Shown: in pieces, positions 51,601-60,340 of the stretch | Numbering within the stretch: position 1 is the first letter of the stretch | Layout of the letters: every line of letters starts with the position of its first letter | Assembly: GCF_003268475.1 (NCBI RefSeq) | Contig: NZ_MCIF01000002.1 | Coordinates: 512,015 to 576,014, forward strand | Source: Thermogemmatispora tikiterensis | GTDB taxonomy: Bacteria; Chloroflexota; Ktedonobacteria; Ktedonobacterales; Ktedonobacteraceae | Reading direction: 5' to 3' | DNA: 64,000 nucleotides | Position numbers and translations under genes: made by a program | The notes under the pieces: generated by a model | The model's database searches: none | The model's input: only the letters and a program-made list of their open reading frames with translations | Told to the model about the DNA's origin: nothing

Positions 51601-54600
51601 TCAAGCCTGATAGACCTCGATGCCGTTGATGAAGGGATTATCGGCGCTTCCCTGAGTAAAGGAGATCACGATCTGGCCGCTGCTGTTAGCCTGAACCGTA
51701 AACTGCTTCTGCAGGGCAGTCTTGTAGCCTGCGGTGGCGTAGACATCGAAATTGCTCAGCACCGTCTGGCCGTTGATCGCCACATTGAAGACGCGCTTTC
51801 CTGAAGCCTGGAAAGTCAGCTCGGCCCAATCCAGCTTCACCGTATAGCGTGCCCCGGCGAACAGTCCAGTGATGGTGTAAGTGAAGGAGCTATTCCAGCG
51901 GCAGGACTGCCAGACCGCCTGTGGGGCGGGATTGCTCACCCCGCTGGTATTGATCGCCGTCGCGGTATCGCTATACTGATTCCCCTGGTTGTAGCCCGTA
52001 TCGGCCACAAAATTGCCTGCCGTCGAACCACCAGCGTTGATCGCGGTGATCAGCGTTCCTGCCGGTGGTGGTGTCGGCGTGCTGGCCGGCTTCCAGATCT
52101 CAATACCGCTGATGAACGGATTGTCAGCCTTGGCTGTCCCCTGAGTAAAAGCAATGACAATCTGGCCACTACTATTGGCCGCCACATTGAACTGTCGCTG
52201 TACGGCAGTCTTGTAGCCAGCTGTGGCGTAGACGTCAAAGTTAATCAGGGCCGGACTCCCGTTGATCGTCACATTGAAGACGCGCTGACCGGCAGCCTGG
52301 AAAGTCAACTCGGCCCAATCCAGCTTCACCACATAGACCGTCCCCGCCGTCAGGCCGGGAATGGTATACGTAAAGGAGCTGTTCCAGCGGCAGGACTGCC
52401 AGACCGCCTGTGGGGCGGGATTGCTCACCCCGCTGGTAGTAATGGCCGTCGAGGTATCGCTATACTGGTTCCCCTGATTGTAGTCCGTATCGGCCACAAA
52501 ATTGCCAGCCGCACCGCCGCCGGCATTGATCGCCAGGACCAGCGTCCCCGACGGTGCAGGCGTTGGGGTCGGTGTCGGGGTGGGCGTGCTCGTTGGCGTC
52601 GCTGTCACTGTCGGGGTCGGCGTCGCCGTGCCGCCCGACGGCTGCCAGATCTCAATGCCGCTGATAAAGGGATTATCGGCTCCGCCCTGTGTAAAGGCGA
52701 TCACAATCTGGCCGCTGCTATTGGCCGCTACCGTAAACTGCTTCTGCAGGGCAGTCTTATAGCCTGCCGTAGCGTAGACATCGAAGCGGCTCAGCACCGT
52801 CGTCCCATTGATCGCCACATTGAAGAGGCGCTGGCCCGCAGCCGTCCAGGTCAATTCCGCCCAATCGAGCGCCACCGTGTAGCTGTTGCCTGCGCGCAGG
52901 CCCCCGATCGTGTACGTAAAGGAGCTATTCCAGCGACAGGACTGCCAGACCGCCTGCGGGATAGATTCGGCCACGCGACTGGTGTTGATGGCCGTCGAGG
53001 TATCGCTGTACTGGTTGCCCTGATCGTAGTCGGTGTCGGCCACGAAATTGCCAGTCGCACTGCCACCGGCATTGATCGCCAGGACCAGCGTCCCCGTCGG
53101 TGCCGGCTGTGGCGTTGGGGTCGGCGAAGGTGTTGGTGTCGGCAATGGAGCCGTTGGCGAAGGCGTCGGGGTTGGCGTACCGGTTGGGAAGCCACAGACC
53201 TGCGAGCTAGGACTCCAGCCGGAGTTACCGCTGCCCAGGGTGATGTTCCAGGACCCGCTGCTCTCGCAGCTCTGGATGCTGGCCACCGTCAGCCCGCTGG
53301 CGGTCACATTGCTCGCCGAGCCGGTCACCTGGCTCACCTTGTTCGAAAAGGCGAACTCAGCGCCGCTGATGTTCACCCCATTCATATTGACCGTACTGAT
53401 GGGGTTGCCGCCATCAAACGAGATCGCCATATACTGGCTGTTATCGATCTCCACATTCGAGACTGTAAACGTCGCATTCATCGCGCCGCTGTCGGCCCAG
53501 AACATCAAAGCCCCAAACTGCTGAATGCCCTGGTCGCCGATACCCGCCGTCTGCCGGATCGTATCATTGCTCACCGTCGTTGTCCCGGCGAAAGGCGCGG
53601 TGGCATTGCCAAAGTCCTCATAATCGATCATGATGCCGCCCCCGCGATACTGCGAGCCGGTCACCAGATCGTTGGTCACACTGTTGCCATTGCCGCCGTA
53701 GATCGCAATCCCGTTGGCCAGGTACGGCGACTGCACCGTATCGTGATCGAACGTATTGTTGCTGTCGCCGGTCGCCGGCACATTATCGGTCGCTGACCAC
53801 ATCGCCAGACCATCATCGCCGGTGCCACGTACGATGGTCTGCGTCACACTGGAGTTGGTCACGTTGCGATGGAAATTGATGCCATCGGCCAGCACGCTAT
53901 CGATGCGGCAGCCGGTGATCTTCAGGCCGCTGAAGGGGCCATCGAACCACATCCCCACCTTGGTGTGTTCGATCCAGATGTTCGAGATCGTTGAATTGTT
54001 CAGGGAGCCACCGATACCGTTATCCTGGAGGCAGTCGATGCGGTTCGTGATCTGCCCCTCGATGGCGAAATTTGACAGAGTCACATTGGAGCTGGTACGT
54101 CCGTCGTAAGCGTCGTAGCCGTAGACACCGACGCCCGTGCCGTTGCTCCCAACGGGGGCGCCAGTCAAGACCGTGTACCAGGGGCCAGCCCCAGTCATCG
54201 TCACATTGTCGACCAGGATATGGCTGGTCACCAGATAGGTACCGCTGGGCAGCCAGACCGTCTTACCCTGGGCCGAGGCATCATTGACAGCCTGCTGAAT
54301 GGCGCTCGTGGCATCCACCTTGCCCGTAGGATCGGCATTATATGGGGGATCGGTCACCGAGATTGAGCCGGCGGGCTGGGTCAGCGGGGCCGGTACCTGC
54401 TCGAAATCGGCCACATCAATGGCGTACCAGGGCGCTGTATTGTCGGGATCAACCTGCAACTTCACCGTCGTACCGGCGCTCATCTGCGGCAGCAGGACAT
54501 GTACCTCATCGAACTGGTGATGCGCTGTGCCGCCAGGCGTATCGCTCCAGTCATTGGCGTTGCAGTTCGAGAAATTCGGCTGCCCGTAGAGCCAGCTATA

Positions 54601-55062
54601 CTTCGACGTCAGCTGCAACTCCTGAGACTGCTTCACCCCATTGATGTAGATACTCAGTGTCGCCGAGATTCCGCCCCCGCTGGCGGAGTCCGGGATACTG
54701 TAGCGCAGATTCAGAGCATTGGCGGGCTGCGTCAACGTGAACTGCACATACTGACCACTGGTCAACAGGACTGCCTGGCGATCCACGGCATCGGAGGCCA
54801 GGCTCCCGAGCGTAAAATCGGGGCCGAGAATGCTCCCATTGGTGGTTGCCTGGTGAGCCTCCATCTCCACATAAGGGAGCGTGGCGCCGGAGCCACCGCT
54901 TACCGCTGCACTACTGGCCCAGGCCGTGCGCGTCAGGCGTGGCAGCAGCAGCGCGATCCCCAGGCTACTCAGCACCAACACCAGCGTTGTGAGGAGCAGG
55001 ACCGCCCGACGATTTCCACTGCAGCGGAGCAAGGCGATCGCTCGCCGTTTAGCATCCTGCAT
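51601..55062 (-). CDS. Secreted beta-helix glycoside hydrolase, GH87 alpha-1,3-glucanase-like, with three malectin modules
   Basis: A 1153-residue exported protein. A hydrophobic signal sequence (about 20-40) ends near AWA at 48-50, a signal-peptidase site. A CBM-like domain follows (YVEMEAHQATTNGSILG to about 225), then a right-handed beta-helix (about 235-600). Asp393 in ADGINFH and Asp416-417 in GTGDDGLAMW lie 23 and 24 residues apart, the spacing I recall for the three catalytic aspartates of GH87. Three malectin-like carbohydrate-binding modules (657-808, 838-991, 1001-1153) are joined by Thr/Pro linkers. It should cut alpha-1,3-glucan outside the cell. It lies within the sugar importer operon. 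The start follows AAAGGAGG. Family assignment by memory; a broader pectate-lyase-type polysaccharidase is the alternative. Confidence 0.8.
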   Translation of the reverse strand: MQDAKRRAIALLRCSGNRRAVLLLTTLVLVLSSLGIALLLPRLTRTAWASSAAVSGGSGATLPYVEMEAHQATTNGSILGPDFTLGSLASDAVDRQAVLLTSGQYVQFTLTQPANALNLRYSIPDSASGGGISATLSIYINGVKQSQELQLTSKYSWLYGQPNFSNCNANDWSDTPGGTAHHQFDEVHVLLPQMSAGTTVKLQVDPDNTAPWYAIDVADFEQVPAPLTQPAGSISVTDPPYNADPTGKVDATSAIQQAVNDASAQGKTVWLPSGTYLVTSHILVDNVTMTGAGPWYTVLTGAPVGSNGTGVGVYGYDAYDGRTSSNVTLSNFAIEGQITNRIDCLQDNGIGGSLNNSTISNIWIEHTKVGMWFDGPFSGLKITGCRIDSVLADGINFHRNVTNSSVTQTIVRGTGDDGLAMWSATDNVPATGDSNNTFDHDTVQSPYLANGIAIYGGNGNSVTNDLVTGSQYRGGGIMIDYEDFGNATAPFAGTTTVSNDTIRQTAGIGDQGIQQFGALMFWADSGAMNATFTVSNVEIDNSQYMAISFDGGNPISTVNMNGVNISGAEFAFSNKVSQVTGSASNVTASGLTVASIQSCESSGSWNITLGSGNSGWSPSSQVCGFPTGTPTPTPSPTAPLPTPTPSPTPTPQPAPTGTLVLAINAGGSATGNFVADTDYDQGNQYSDTSTAINTSRVAESIPQAVWQSCRWNSSFTYTIGGLRAGNSYTVALDWAELTWTAAGQRLFNVAINGTTVLSRFDVYATAGYKTALQKQFTVAANSSGQIVIAFTQGGADNPFISGIEIWQPSGGTATPTPTVTATPTSTPTPTPTPTPAPSGTLVLAINAGGGAAGNFVADTDYNQGNQYSDTSTAITTSGVSNPAPQAVWQSCRWNSSFTYTIPGLTAGTVYVVKLDWAELTFQAAGQRVFNVTINGSPALINFDVYATAGYKTAVQRQFNVAANSSGQIVIAFTQGTAKADNPFISGIEIWKPASTPTPPPAGTLITAINAGGSTAGNFVADTGYNQGNQYSDTATAINTSGVSNPAPQAVWQSCRWNSSFTYTITGLFAGARYTVKLDWAELTFQASGKRVFNVAINGQTVLSNFDVYATAGYKTALQKQFTVQANSSGQIVISFTQGSADNPFINGIEVYQA
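51604..53094 (-). repeat. Three tandem malectin-module repeats in coding DNA
   Basis: Units at 52639-53094, 52090-52551 and 51604-52062 encode the three modules. Long stretches are nearly identical at DNA level, for example the block encoding NPAPQAVWQSCRWNSSF in units 2 and 3, which points to recent duplication or gene conversion. Thr/Pro linker DNA separates the units. Confidence 0.85.
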
Positions 55063-55193
55063 CAGATACCTCCTTTCATGACAACTCCATGTCTTGCCAG
55101 AGAGCGAGAGCGTTGGGGCTGGCCCGGCCCACCCGAGGCGGCCAGACCACCCAGAAAGAACGCTCCTGACCTCCCTGAACCTGTTTGGCCATC

Positions 55194-56204
55194 CTAGCCC
55201 TTGAGGCCGGTCAGATTGACACCGCGAATAATCTGGCGCTGGAAGAGTAAGAACAGCAATATAGGCGGAATACTGGCGAAGACCAGGCCGGCCATCAAAT
55301 AGCTGAACGGCAGATTGGCATTGAGGCCCGACTCATGGTAGAGAGCGACCAGCAGTGGCTGTAGATTGCTGTTGGACAGCACCAGCAGCGGCCAGAGGAA
55401 ATCTTTCCAGGAAGCGATCACCGTGAAGATCGTAATCACAGCCAGGGCTGGGCGCGAGAGCGGCAGCACGATGCGTATAAAGACCTGCCAGCTACTGGCC
55501 CCATCCAGGCGAGCGGCGTCGATCAACTCGCCGGGGATGGTATCGAAGAAGCTCTTCAGGACCAGAATATTGAAGGCGTTGGCCGCCTCCGGCAGCCAGA
55601 CACCAGCCCAGTTATTGATCAGCGACACATGGATCAGAGGCAGATCGCTAATATTGACGAACTGAGGGATCAGATAAACGACCGAAGGCACCATCAGCGT
55701 CGCGAAGAAAGCGAACTGAATCGCATGCTTACCTCGCAGGCGTAGTTTCGAAAGCGCATACGCTGCCGTTGCCGAGACCAGCAGCTGCAGCACCACGGCC
55801 CCGGCAGCCAGAAGCAGCGAATTCCACATATAGAGGGGAAGCTGCAGAATCTGCCAGGCATTGCTATAATTGCTCCACTGGGGGTGAGTGGGCCAGAACG
55901 TGGGAGGCGTCTGAAAGATCTCCACGTTCGACTTCAGTGCCCCGCTCACCATCCAATAGAGCGGGCCGAAGGTCGTCACGGTTGCCAACAGCAGCAGCGA
56001 GAAGATCCCCCAGTAGAGGGCGCGCACCAGAGGGCGACGGAGCATCAAAGGAGAGATCAGGGACCGCTCGCTACTGGTTGCCAGGTCCCTAGAAGGACGG
56101 CGACCGCTCAAGCGCAGGCGCCAGGCTAGCCAACGCTGTCCGCCGGTGGCGACCGGCGGCGGCTCACCCTGCTGGCGCTGGATTTCAAACCGATCCATCT
56201 CCAT
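55194..56204 (-). CDS. ABC sugar transporter permease, MalG type
   Basis: A 336-residue six-helix membrane protein with an N-terminal basic extension of about 60 residues. The first helix is LYWGIFSLLLLATVTTFGPLY, then TFWPTHPQWSNY as in MalG-like subunits. The EAA-type loop is LIDAARLDGASSWQVFIRI near 229-247, and the C-terminus ends GVNLTGLKG. I chose ATG 56204 with AAGGAG 7 nt upstream. It begins 2 nt after the stop of the partner permease, so both are translationally linked. The ATPase is not encoded here. Confidence 0.92.
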   Translation of the reverse strand: MEMDRFEIQRQQGEPPPVATGGQRWLAWRLRLSGRRPSRDLATSSERSLISPLMLRRPLVRALYWGIFSLLLLATVTTFGPLYWMVSGALKSNVEIFQTPPTFWPTHPQWSNYSNAWQILQLPLYMWNSLLLAAGAVVLQLLVSATAAYALSKLRLRGKHAIQFAFFATLMVPSVVYLIPQFVNISDLPLIHVSLINNWAGVWLPEAANAFNILVLKSFFDTIPGELIDAARLDGASSWQVFIRIVLPLSRPALAVITIFTVIASWKDFLWPLLVLSNSNLQPLLVALYHESGLNANLPFSYLMAGLVFASIPPILLFLLFQRQIIRGVNLTGLKG

Positions 56205-56206
56205 AG

Positions 56207-57214
56207 TCAATCTCCTTGCAGCAGGCGACTGGTCATCCGCATATACACCAGAGCAAAGGCGGCCAGTACCAGGAACAGCATCACACTCAGAGCGCTGGCC
56301 TCACCGAAGTCTGCATTCTGGAAAGCATAGGTATAGATCAGCAACAGAACGCTCAATGTGGCATGCTGCGGGCCGCCGCCGGTGATGGTAAACGGCTCGA
56401 TAAAGACCTGCATCGTCGCAATAATCTGCAGCACCAGCATCAGCAGCATGATAGGGCGAATGCAGGGCAAGGTTACATGCCAGAGGCGACGCCAGAAGCC
56501 GGCCCCATCGATCTCTGCCGCCTCGTAGAGAGAGGCTGGCACTCCCTGAAGGGCGGCCAGATAAACGAGCATCGTTGACCCGGCGGCGCTCCAGGTAGCC
56601 ACCACCACCAGGGCGGGCAGAGCCGTCTGAGGATCTTCCAGCCAGAGTCGGCCTGGCAGATGGACCAGGCTCAGCAGTGCGTTCAGCAGACCCGCGTCGG
56701 GATCGTACATCCAGCGCCACAGAAAGACCGTCACGATCGGCGGCAGCATGACCGGCAAATAGAAAGCCAGGCGGAAGTAGCTCTTGCCGTGGCGCATCTC
56801 ATTGATCGCCAGGGCCAGCACCAATGGCACCACATAACCGAAGAGCAAGGCATAGCCGGTAAACGCCAGCGTATTCCGCCAGGCGATGGCAAACAGAGGA
56901 TCTGCCAGAACATGGCGGTAATTGGTCCAGCCGACCCAGGTCGCGGGATTGATCAGGTCGACGCTCTGGAAGCTCATCACGAAACCCAGCAGCACCGGAT
57001 ACCAGACAAAGAGCGCAAAGATCAGGAGCGCTGGCAAGAGAAAGAGATAGCCCTGGACCTGGCGCCAGAGCGCCCAGAGTCGTCGAGTGAGCGGACCCTG
57101 GCGACGGTGAGCACGCTCCCCGCGGGCAGCCAGCAGCCCTGCACCTGACATCAAGGTCGGCGCCGACTCGCGGGGGGGCGACAGCGGCGATGGTGACGAC
57201 GAAGAAAGCAACAT
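56207..57214 (-). CDS. ABC sugar transporter permease, MalF/UgpA type
   Basis: A 335-residue membrane protein with six helices after a Ser/Pro-rich cytosolic N-terminus. The first helix is GYLFLLPALLIFALFVWYPVL. The EAA loop is LYEAAEIDGAGFWRRLWHV near residue 230-248, and the later FTITGGGPQHATLSVLL is typical of UgpA-like subunits. I chose ATG 57214 because GAAGGAGG lies 5 nt upstream; the frame is open to 57322 but overlaps no plausible start there. It lies 114 nt after the binding-protein gene. Confidence 0.92.
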   Translation of the reverse strand: MLLSSSSPSPLSPPRESAPTLMSGAGLLAARGERAHRRQGPLTRRLWALWRQVQGYLFLLPALLIFALFVWYPVLLGFVMSFQSVDLINPATWVGWTNYRHVLADPLFAIAWRNTLAFTGYALLFGYVVPLVLALAINEMRHGKSYFRLAFYLPVMLPPIVTVFLWRWMYDPDAGLLNALLSLVHLPGRLWLEDPQTALPALVVVATWSAAGSTMLVYLAALQGVPASLYEAAEIDGAGFWRRLWHVTLPCIRPIMLLMLVLQIIATMQVFIEPFTITGGGPQHATLSVLLLIYTYAFQNADFGEASALSVMLFLVLAAFALVYMRMTSRLLQGD

Positions 57215-57328
57215 GGGGCCTCCTTCAGTGCGCCGTGCCCACGCAGTGGCGCGAGTGCCTTGCCGGATGGACTGAACTGCTGAGCGCTGCGCAGGCCCAC
57301 GGCGCAGAAACATAGCGGGCAAGCCTCT

Positions 57329-58699
57329 CTAAGACGAAGACGACTGATCGAGAATCTGCTGGAACTGATGGGCAGCCTGGTTCAGCAGCGCTTCTGGATC
57401 GGCCTTTGGGTCGGTCAGAATCGCCTGCATGACCGGGTCGAGGGTGGCATACATTTTCTGCGTCTGATTGCGCGGCTCCGGGCGAAGCTGCAGCTGCGCA
57501 TTCATGAAGGCGGTATAGTTTTCCAGAGGCACCGTCGCATACTTGCGGTAGAGCGCCGAGAGTTGCTGCTGGAAAGCTCCCTGAAACAGCACCGCTGTTG
57601 GAGCCCCCACGGCCTGGCCGGCGGCGGCCTGCTGGGCCAGACTGCGCTCGACAACCTCCAGATTGAAGTTCGAATAGATCACATAGTCAAAGGCCGCCTT
57701 GATCACCTCGGGGGCCGACTTCGGATTGAAGACCCAAAGATTGCCACCGGTCAGCGCGGCGTTCCCCCCATTCTGAGGCATCGGGCCAATCCCGAAATCC
57801 TTCAAATTAGCCTGATATTGGGCCTGGAGGGCATTGAGCTGGTCTGGAGCCATTACCACCATTGCCACCTTGCCTGTCGCTAGCAGCTGCAGCGTATCGG
57901 CCTGGGTCAGCAGCTGCTGCTGCGTCATCGAGCGATCGGTAAAGCGCATGGCCTTCAGAAAATTCAGCACGCTGACCCCCTGGGAGCTGTTGAAGACGGC
58001 CTTCGTGCCATCGGAGGACTCCAGATCGCCGCCAGCGGTATACATCCAGTTGGTGAAGTGCCAGCCGCCCTGGTTGGCCGTGCTGGTTTCAGCAAAGCCT
58101 GCCACCTTCGAACTGGTAAGCTGCCTGGCATAGCCGCGGAACTCCTCCCAGGTAGTGGGCGGCTTATCGGGGTCGAGGCCAGCCCCGCTGAAAAGCTTGC
58201 GGTTATAGAAGATGCCAAGCACATAGCCATTCACCGGAATCCCATAGACGCGATCGCCGCGGGTCACAATCGAGGCGATGCTCGGGATATAGTCCTTGAA
58301 CGAGGGCCAGCTTTTGGCCAGGCTGGTGATATCGGCCACAGCATGGCGGGAGATCAGCAGGGGAGGCTCAGTAAAATAGCTCTGGACGCCGTCTTCAAGC
58401 TGGTTGGCGGCCAGTTTCGCGAAGTAGGTCGTAGGGTCATAAGGATCGTTCTTGCCGACGATGTGCTCGTGGGGATAGGCCTGCTCGAAGTCTTTGACCA
58501 CCTGGTTGAAGACGTAGACGGCTCCAGGATTGGTGGATGGGGGAAGCGTATTGACAGTAGCGGTGACGGTGGCCGAGCTGCTGCTGGTGCCGCCACAGGC
58601 CGCGAGCAGCTCCAGGCCCGCGACGCCGGCCCCCAGCGCCAGCGAGCGCTGCAAGAAGCGGCGGCGATTCAGAGGGGACCCTGGTCCTTGCGTGCTCAT
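57329..58699 (-). CDS. ABC transporter sugar-binding lipoprotein
   Basis: A 456-residue extracellular solute-binding protein of family 1. The N-terminus NRRRFLQRSLALGAG has a twin-arginine-like motif, and the lipobox LLAAC places the lipidated Cys at 35. The export route may therefore be Tat. The mature sequence shows DFEQAYPHEHIVG, GIFYNRKLFSGAGL, PPTTWEEFRGYAR and LTGGNLWVFNPKS, as in CUT1 binding proteins. With the GH87-like enzyme downstream it probably binds alpha-glucan oligosaccharides. The start follows AAGGAGG. It is the first gene of the operon controlled from the divergent region. Confidence 0.9.
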   Translation of the reverse strand: MSTQGPGSPLNRRRFLQRSLALGAGVAGLELLAACGGTSSSSATVTATVNTLPPSTNPGAVYVFNQVVKDFEQAYPHEHIVGKNDPYDPTTYFAKLAANQLEDGVQSYFTEPPLLISRHAVADITSLAKSWPSFKDYIPSIASIVTRGDRVYGIPVNGYVLGIFYNRKLFSGAGLDPDKPPTTWEEFRGYARQLTSSKVAGFAETSTANQGGWHFTNWMYTAGGDLESSDGTKAVFNSSQGVSVLNFLKAMRFTDRSMTQQQLLTQADTLQLLATGKVAMVVMAPDQLNALQAQYQANLKDFGIGPMPQNGGNAALTGGNLWVFNPKSAPEVIKAAFDYVIYSNFNLEVVERSLAQQAAAGQAVGAPTAVLFQGAFQQQLSALYRKYATVPLENYTAFMNAQLQLRPEPRNQTQKMYATLDPVMQAILTDPKADPEALLNQAAHQFQQILDQSSSS

Positions 58700-59052
58700 A
58701 GGATAACCTCCTTGTCAAATAGACATGATGCCTCTATGACCTGCCATACGGATGTCCTAATCAGATACATCCTGCCCATAGCAGGCGCATAGGCCCGGCT
58801 GAGCCAGAGGGAAAAGAGGGCCTGCTGCGCTCGGCCACGCTGATCTGGTCAGGAGACGGCGGGCAGAAGCGGAAGCGAGGCAAGCGATCTAGGTGAGGGT
58901 GGCTCAGGATGAGCGTGTTGGTCTTGGTGGGGGAGAAGCAAAGAGCGCCATAGCTGAGTGACCTCCTTAAGCGTATCTGTCGCTGGCAAACGTTGGCAGG
59001 CGCTGGCTCCCGTCAAGCGCTGACGAGCTGGGGTGAGCCGAGGCAACGTAAG

Positions 59053-59110
59053 GTTAACGTTTACTCTGCCTTCTGAGGTAGAAGGTAGCATAGAAACAGC
59101 GGATTGTCAA
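59053..59110 (-). promoter_or_regulatory. Operon promoter and LacI-type operator (glucan importer)
   Basis: On the minus strand TTGACA (59110-59105) and TACCTT (59087-59082) are 17 nt apart. The operator-like GTAAACGTTAAC (59064-59053) lies 17 nt beyond the -10. It matches the operator near the LacI gene at 11 of 12 positions (as GTTAACGTTTAC on plus) and has the central CG of LacI-family sites. Confidence 0.65.
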
Positions 59111-59202
59111 GGGGAAGTTGAGTACTCGTTTTCTCTCACCTCGTGGGCGTTTGGTAGCTGCGTGCGGGCCTCGCTGGCTCCTGGCCTCTCCCTGGTCGTG
59201 CG

Positions 59203-59260
59203 TTGACACCTTGGGCAGGGCATGGTACCATTGAAATAACCTATTTGAGTTATCGTTTAC
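59203..59260 (+). promoter_or_regulatory. LacI-gene promoter and operator
   Basis: TTGACA (59203-59208) and TACCAT (59226-59231) are 17 nt apart. GTTATCGTTTAC (59249-59260) lies 17 nt after the -10, the same distance as in the opposed promoter. The layout suggests that one repressor controls itself and the importer operon. Confidence 0.7.
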
Positions 59261-59287
59261 CCTAGTGGAACAGGGGAGGGGCTGACA

Positions 59288-60340
59288 CTGGAACCAAAAC
59301 GACCGAAGCGCTTAACTATGGTAGAGATCGCCAGGCGCGCTGGTGTCTCAACCACCACCGTCTCCAAGGTCCTGAACCAGCGACCTGGCGTTGGTGAGAA
59401 GACGCGTGCACGCATTCAGCGTTTGATCGAGCAAAGTGACTATGTCCAGAACCATGCCGCGCGCCACTTGCGCAAAGGCCGCAGTGGCCTGATCGACCTG
59501 GTGCTGATGCGTCTGGAGGGTGGGTACGATCTCGGCATTATGCAGGGCGTACAAGAGGTGCTGGAGCAGAGTGGCTACCGTCTCGTGGTCTTTGCGACCA
59601 ACGAAGATGAGACGACAGAGCGGCTCTGGCTGCGGCGCATCCTCGATCAGTCGAGCGATGGTGTGCTCCTCTTGCTTCCCTATGAGCGGGTCGGGATCGC
59701 CGATACGCTCTTGGAGCAGGGGATTCCTTTCGTGGCCATTGGCGATCGCAACGAGCCGACGACGGCCTTCCCGACGATCGGCTCGACGATCTGGCTTGGT
59801 GGCTATACTGCTACGGAGTATCTGCTCTCGCTGGGCCATCGGCGCATCGGCATTATCACCGGTCCGCTGCATCTGACAACCTCACGGGCGCGCCTGGCGG
59901 GCTATCGCGAGGCTCTGGAACAGGCGGGAATCGCCGTTGATCCGGCCTTGATCTGTGAGGGAAGCTATTTGCTGGGTGACGGCATTCGGCAGACGGAAGC
60001 TCTCCTTGACCTGCCGGACCCGCCGACCGCCATTTTCGCGGGGAACGACGCCCAGGCGGCTGGCGTCTATCAGGCGCTCTACCGGCGTCATATTCGTATT
60101 CCCGAGGAGATGAGCGTCATCGGCTTCGATGATGTAACCTACTCCACCCATATGGCGCCGCCGCTGACGACGATCCGCCAGCCTTTGGAGGAGATGGGAC
60201 GCATGGCGGCGGAGATGTTGCTGCGCCTGATTGCCGGTCAGACGCTGGAGACGCATCACGTGGAGCTGGCGACCTCGCTGGTCATTCGAGAGTCGTGTGG
60301 GCCACCACGTCAGGGTCCACTGGGCAGGGGAAATAGCTAG
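59288..60340 (+). CDS. LacI-family regulator of the glucan locus
   Basis: A repressor of 340 residues if the ATG at 59318 is used, or 350 from the CTG at 59288. I chose 59288 because GGGGAGGGG lies 6 nt upstream, the ATG has no site near it, and the extra residues EPKRPKRLT give the usual lead into the helix-turn-helix MVEIARRAGVSTTTVSKVL. The hinge is in YVQNHAARHLRKG and the sugar-binding domain follows (LIDLVLMRLEGGYD, VIGFDDVTYSTHMAPPLTTIRQP). It is divergent from the binding-protein gene and probably senses an alpha-glucan oligosaccharide. Confidence 0.85.
   Translation: MEPKRPKRLTMVEIARRAGVSTTTVSKVLNQRPGVGEKTRARIQRLIEQSDYVQNHAARHLRKGRSGLIDLVLMRLEGGYDLGIMQGVQEVLEQSGYRLVVFATNEDETTERLWLRRILDQSSDGVLLLLPYERVGIADTLLEQGIPFVAIGDRNEPTTAFPTIGSTIWLGGYTATEYLLSLGHRRIGIITGPLHLTTSRARLAGYREALEQAGIAVDPALICEGSYLLGDGIRQTEALLDLPDPPTAIFAGNDAQAAGVYQALYRRHIRIPEEMSVIGFDDVTYSTHMAPPLTTIRQPLEEMGRMAAEMLLRLIAGQTLETHHVELATSLVIRESCGPPRQGPLGRGNS

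Larger units (their letters stand above)
58700..59287. other. Divergent regulatory region of about 590 bp
   Basis: This region lies between the binding-protein gene (minus) and the LacI gene (plus) and holds two opposed promoters with operators, listed separately. If the minus promoter is used, the binding-protein mRNA has an untranslated leader of about 370 nt. I saw no convincing gene in that leader. Confidence 0.6.

Noticed and set aside
52500..53180. Repetitive GTCGGTGT-like DNA as a CRISPR array
   Set aside because: It encodes Thr/Pro linkers of the beta-helix enzyme; units are irregular and lie in an open frame.
58849..59091. 80-codon minus-strand frame in the leader of the binding-protein gene
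   Set aside because: It runs through the operator, lacks a ribosome binding site and shows no family features.
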